Assembly: GCA_964403465.1 (NCBI GenBank)
Contig: CAYOFY010000024.1
Span: forward strand, 1 to 19,277
From: JAFGKM01 sp964403465
GTDB taxonomy: Bacteria; Ratteibacteria; UBA8468; B48-G9; JAFGKM01
Length of the DNA stretch: 19,277 bases
Reading direction: 5' to 3'
Positions 17,101 to 19,277 of this stretch are shown here, in pieces; within the stretch, counting starts at the first letter, position 1, and every line of letters starts with the position of its first letter. Both the position numbers and the translations under genes were made by a program. Below the pieces are notes generated by a model. It worked only from the letters and a program-made list of their open reading frames with translations, had not been told where the DNA came from and made no database searches.

Positions 17101-17648
17101 GTAAAAGCCGCTTTGAGGGCATCGTCTTCACCGGCCGGTGAAACATAAACAAGTCCTGTCCCCTGAGTAACTTTTTTGAGTACCGCCTCGCGGACATTTG
17201 CCGGCAAAACACTCCAGAGAACCTTTCCAATCACTATGACCTGGTATTGCATGGCATCCGAAAGGCGCAGCTGTGCCAGGTCATCCAGGTCACCGTCAAT
17301 GTCCGACATGGATTCTCCCACACCGTAGTAGGCAGTGTTCAGTGATACCATGAGAGGCGTCACGTTCAATTCCAACCGCTGAGCCAGTTCAACCGTATCC
17401 CGGAACTGCCAGCATGGAGCAATAACAAGAGCGTTCAATTTACCTGTGACCGAAGGATTCGCCCAGGAGGTATGGGGCGTCACCACCTGCAGAGAAAACT
17501 GGTCATAGGGTTGATTGCCATCATACAGTGGCGGCTCTGCCGCCTGCAGTAATGAGGTTCTCATGAACAAGCCCAGGCCAACAAGAAACAGAAACTTTAA
17601 AGTTATTCTTCCCAAGAGATTTCTGCATTCCTCTCGTCTTCCTTCCAT
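14195..17648 (-). CDS. Large exported GH42-like protein with beta-galactosidase trimerisation domain, broken by gap
   Basis: One gene split by a 100-N scaffold gap, at least 1,116 residues long. Before the gap (about 520 residues) are a signal peptide (RITLKFLFLVGLGLFMRTSL), a domain with VIAPCWQFRDTVELAQ, beta-sandwich segments and the barrel start MKKIGGFTG. After the gap, in frame from 15986, TNEEGGVPPGESCFCPFC is the GH42-type general-acid region (Glu at 15977-15979), then KTLDAANRVWGTAYNTW, and SELESGN, where Glu at 15548-15550 is a candidate nucleophile. Next come the trimerisation domain (KVLMLPYTQAMTDGEVQAIR to FLVADFPPAVF) and a C-terminal Ig-like domain. Frames that read into the gap from each side disagree, because the N count is a placeholder. 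ATG 17648 follows GGGAG, 40 bases after the CBM9 gene stop, so it is the second gene of that operon. Substrate is probably a galactose-like or other plant or algal glycoside, as inference. Confidence 0.82.
15987..16086. other. Assembly gap of 100 Ns
   Basis: Exactly 100 undetermined bases, the usual placeholder for a gap of unknown length. It removes part of the GH42-like barrel. For one intact gene to pass through, the true gap must be a multiple of three, which 100 is not. Confidence 0.98.
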
Positions 17649-17688
17649 TGTTTTCTCCCTTGTTCTTTTTTAATTGCCAAGACTGAAT

Positions 17689-19197
17689 TTACGTTTTGTC
17701 AGGACGATTTATAGATTCAACCCAACGCCATTCCTTTATGGCATTTTCCAGCCGGACACGAACCTGGTCCGCACCATGAAAAAGTTCCATGAATCCGGTG
17801 CGGTCCATCGTCTTTGTTTCGGCCGTCCCCGCTCTGGCCTGAAGCGCCTTCAGTAGTTCCTCCGCAATTTTTACCTGTCTGGACAGGGAAGCATCGGCAT
17901 CAATCCCCGGAATACCGCGTAATTGCCCGACCTGTTTTTCTGCTGAGGGGAGAAATCCCGCATTCCACCATTCTTCATAGGTTCCGAAAGTGAGCAAGCC
18001 GAAACCTGCAGGGTTGTGGTATGCGGGACCCACGGGCGCCCATGGACCCATGAACGGTCCGTTCCGGCAGACATTTATAGCCCACAGTTCCCCTGACACA
18101 GGCTTGGTTCTGCCGAAAGCAGCGAAAGGAATGGCGGCCTCCAGTACCCACTGGTTCCCATCACTGAACCCTGCGGCTTTCCAGTTGCAGTCCCAGGTCG
18201 CGTCCATCCTGATTCCTTCGTAGGTCCCTCCAATAATATTGGCGGCAAACTGATAGTAGGTATCCCTTGTTGCGCCAGGGTCAAGGAATATTTCCACCGG
18301 TTGTCCATCAGGCCATCCGCCCGGGGCGGTCGGTTTAAGTTTACCCGCGTCCATTCCGCTCTCCGCGGAGATAAAACCGAAATAAATATTTGTATCATCA
18401 AACAGGAAGGCAAATTGCGCCTGGGCCGGAGTGAGATTCGCCTGGTCTTTGTGCCTCAAAAAACCGGAATTCCATTCCGCTTTCTCCCATGCCGCCTCGT
18501 CAAGACGTCCGTCAATATTGATTGCGGCCCCTGCCGGAAATGCCACGGCCACCTTTTCAAAATCCGTCACCGCTTTCGGGGCGTTGGCAGGCATGACTAT
18601 TTCTTTGCCGGAAATCCCGCTGATGGCGATATCATCAATGTCAACCTCGGAATTGGCTGCGATTTCCAGAACCACTCCCCACTCCTTGATATCCAGTTTA
18701 TTGGGCTCGTAGAGCGCCTTATATAGCTTCCATTCGGGAGTTACTTCAAATGTGCCGATGAAGGGTATGTCAATAGCTCGTTTTTCACTGTTGTACGCGT
18801 AGATGCGGAAACGAACCTTCCCCTTGCCCTTCATCCATGCCGATACCTGAGACCTTGCCCGCCGCGGGGTGAAGGTGGCGCCGCAGTTTGAAAGGACATT
18901 TACCGCGGAGTTGCCCGTAACCATGCCGAGGGCGTATTTACCGGAGATGACTTCTTTGCCCGGGGTTCCTTCCCGTCGGTAAATGCGGGCAGGCCCCATC
19001 TGGAAAGATATGTTGGGCATCAGATAGGGAGGCCGGTCGCCAAGCCAGCCATTCTTTACATAACCCTGAAGCCACGGTTTATCAACTGCCGAATCAAATT
19101 GCAGCCACCCGGCGTCAAAATTCTGAACGATACGGTCGTCCGTAAAAGCATTGAAAGACAGAAAGAGCAACACAACAGCAAAGAATACGCGTCGCAT
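17689..19197 (-). CDS. Exported CBM9-type carbohydrate-binding protein
   Basis: A 502-residue exported protein. The signal peptide is MRRVFFAVVLLFLSFNAF. Residues about 20-195 form a beta-sandwich ending in DIDDIAISGISG, of the CBM4/CenC-like kind. Residues about 210-420 are a CBM9-like domain: INIDGRLDEAAWEKAEW, FLFDDTNIYFGF, PVEIFLDPGATRDTYYQFA, WVLEAAIPFAAFG and WAINVCRNGP are its signature blocks. The last 80 residues are helical without a known domain. No catalytic residues are apparent, so it probably binds glycan outside the cell or on its surface and serves the GH42-like enzyme, whose start lies 40 bases downstream. The start at 19197 has GGGAGG six bases upstream; a longer reading to 19269 would begin inside the tRNA gene and is rejected. 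The tRNA end is only 36 bases upstream. Confidence 0.88.
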   Translation of the reverse strand: MRRVFFAVVLLFLSFNAFTDDRIVQNFDAGWLQFDSAVDKPWLQGYVKNGWLGDRPPYLMPNISFQMGPARIYRREGTPGKEVISGKYALGMVTGNSAVNVLSNCGATFTPRRARSQVSAWMKGKGKVRFRIYAYNSEKRAIDIPFIGTFEVTPEWKLYKALYEPNKLDIKEWGVVLEIAANSEVDIDDIAISGISGKEIVMPANAPKAVTDFEKVAVAFPAGAAINIDGRLDEAAWEKAEWNSGFLRHKDQANLTPAQAQFAFLFDDTNIYFGFISAESGMDAGKLKPTAPGGWPDGQPVEIFLDPGATRDTYYQFAANIIGGTYEGIRMDATWDCNWKAAGFSDGNQWVLEAAIPFAAFGRTKPVSGELWAINVCRNGPFMGPWAPVGPAYHNPAGFGLLTFGTYEEWWNAGFLPSAEKQVGQLRGIPGIDADASLSRQVKIAEELLKALQARAGTAETKTMDRTGFMELFHGADQVRVRLENAIKEWRWVESINRPDKT

Positions 19198-19233
19198 GAA
19201 TCCTCCCTTTGACAAACCGATTAAGATTGAATG

Positions 19234-19277
19234 AGCCCATGGACGGACTCGAACCGTCGACCCGCGCATTACGAATG
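19234..19277 (-). tRNA. tRNA-Thr(CGU), 3' part, truncated by window edge
   Basis: The 3' part of a tRNA. The anticodon loop TTCGTAA (anticodon CGU, Thr) is followed by stem strand TGCGC, variable loop GGGTC, T arm GACGG-TTCGAGT-CCGTC and acceptor strand CATGGGC with discriminator T at 19234. The 5' half lies outside the window. CCA is not encoded. Confidence 0.9.

Noticed and set aside
19198..19269. 24-codon N-terminal extension of the CBM9-like protein
   Set aside because: It would start inside the tRNA-Thr gene; the internal ATG at 19197 has a strong ribosome site and a signal peptide.
19234..19277. tRNA 3' end as an integration site
   Set aside because: No integrase, no second copy of the tRNA end and no composition shift in the window.

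Overview
This is chromosomal DNA of a free-living, polysaccharide-degrading bacterium (GC roughly in the high forties, good Shine-Dalgarno sites, one tRNA gene). The mix of GH127, ADP-ribosylglycohydrolase, MtaA/CmuA-like URO-D protein, secreted GH42-like and CBM9 proteins, DUF4197 and YjgR resembles uncultured carbohydrate-specialist lineages such as Lentisphaerota, Omnitrophota or Hydrogenedentota. That placement is a low-confidence impression from gene content. A run of exactly 100 Ns marks the contig as scaffolded, probably from a metagenome. No CRISPR array, insertion sequence, integrase or phage gene is visible, and no stretch longer than 300 bases lacks a gene.

Layout. (1) 1-3448, minus strand: a three-gene operon reading DUF523/2-hydroxyacid dehydrogenase chimera -> ADP-ribosylglycohydrolase family protein -> GH127 beta-L-arabinofuranosidase (runs off the window). 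The first and last genes each carry an apparent single-base frameshift. (2) 3552-4619, plus: URO-D/methyltransferase-like protein, divergent from that operon across about 100 AT-rich bases holding a perfect TTTACA-N8-TGTAAA inverted repeat. (3) 4713-5552, minus: endonuclease IV. (4) 5645-8138, plus: exported small protein, unknown helical protein, PflA-like radical SAM enzyme and Mut7-C RNase-like protein in a tight operon. (5) 8148-9635, minus: YjgR/HerA-like ATPase. (6) 9757-10479, plus: exported DUF4197 protein. (7) 10557-13201, minus: a glycoside-hydrolase-like gene missing its 5' part, translationally coupled to a creatinase-like M24 protein without the usual metal ligands. (8) 13251-14144, plus: NodB-type deacetylase. 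(9) 14195-19197, minus: two exported proteins, a CBM9-type binding protein followed by a very large GH42-like protein broken by the assembly gap. (10) 19234-19277: the 3' part of tRNA-Thr(CGU).

How they may work together (inference): the exported CBM9 and GH42-like proteins and the other glycoside-hydrolase-like gene would attack an external glycan; GH127 would release arabinofuranosyl units; dehydrogenase, ARH-family, deacetylase and URO-D-like proteins could process modified sugars. DNA repair and RNA or cofactor genes are interleaved housekeeping. No classic defence or mobile system is seen. The most unusual points are the DUF523-dehydrogenase chimera, the metal-ligand-poor M24 protein, the truncated hydrolase at a divergent junction, and several independent gene lesions in a short span, which could be either real decay or assembly error.
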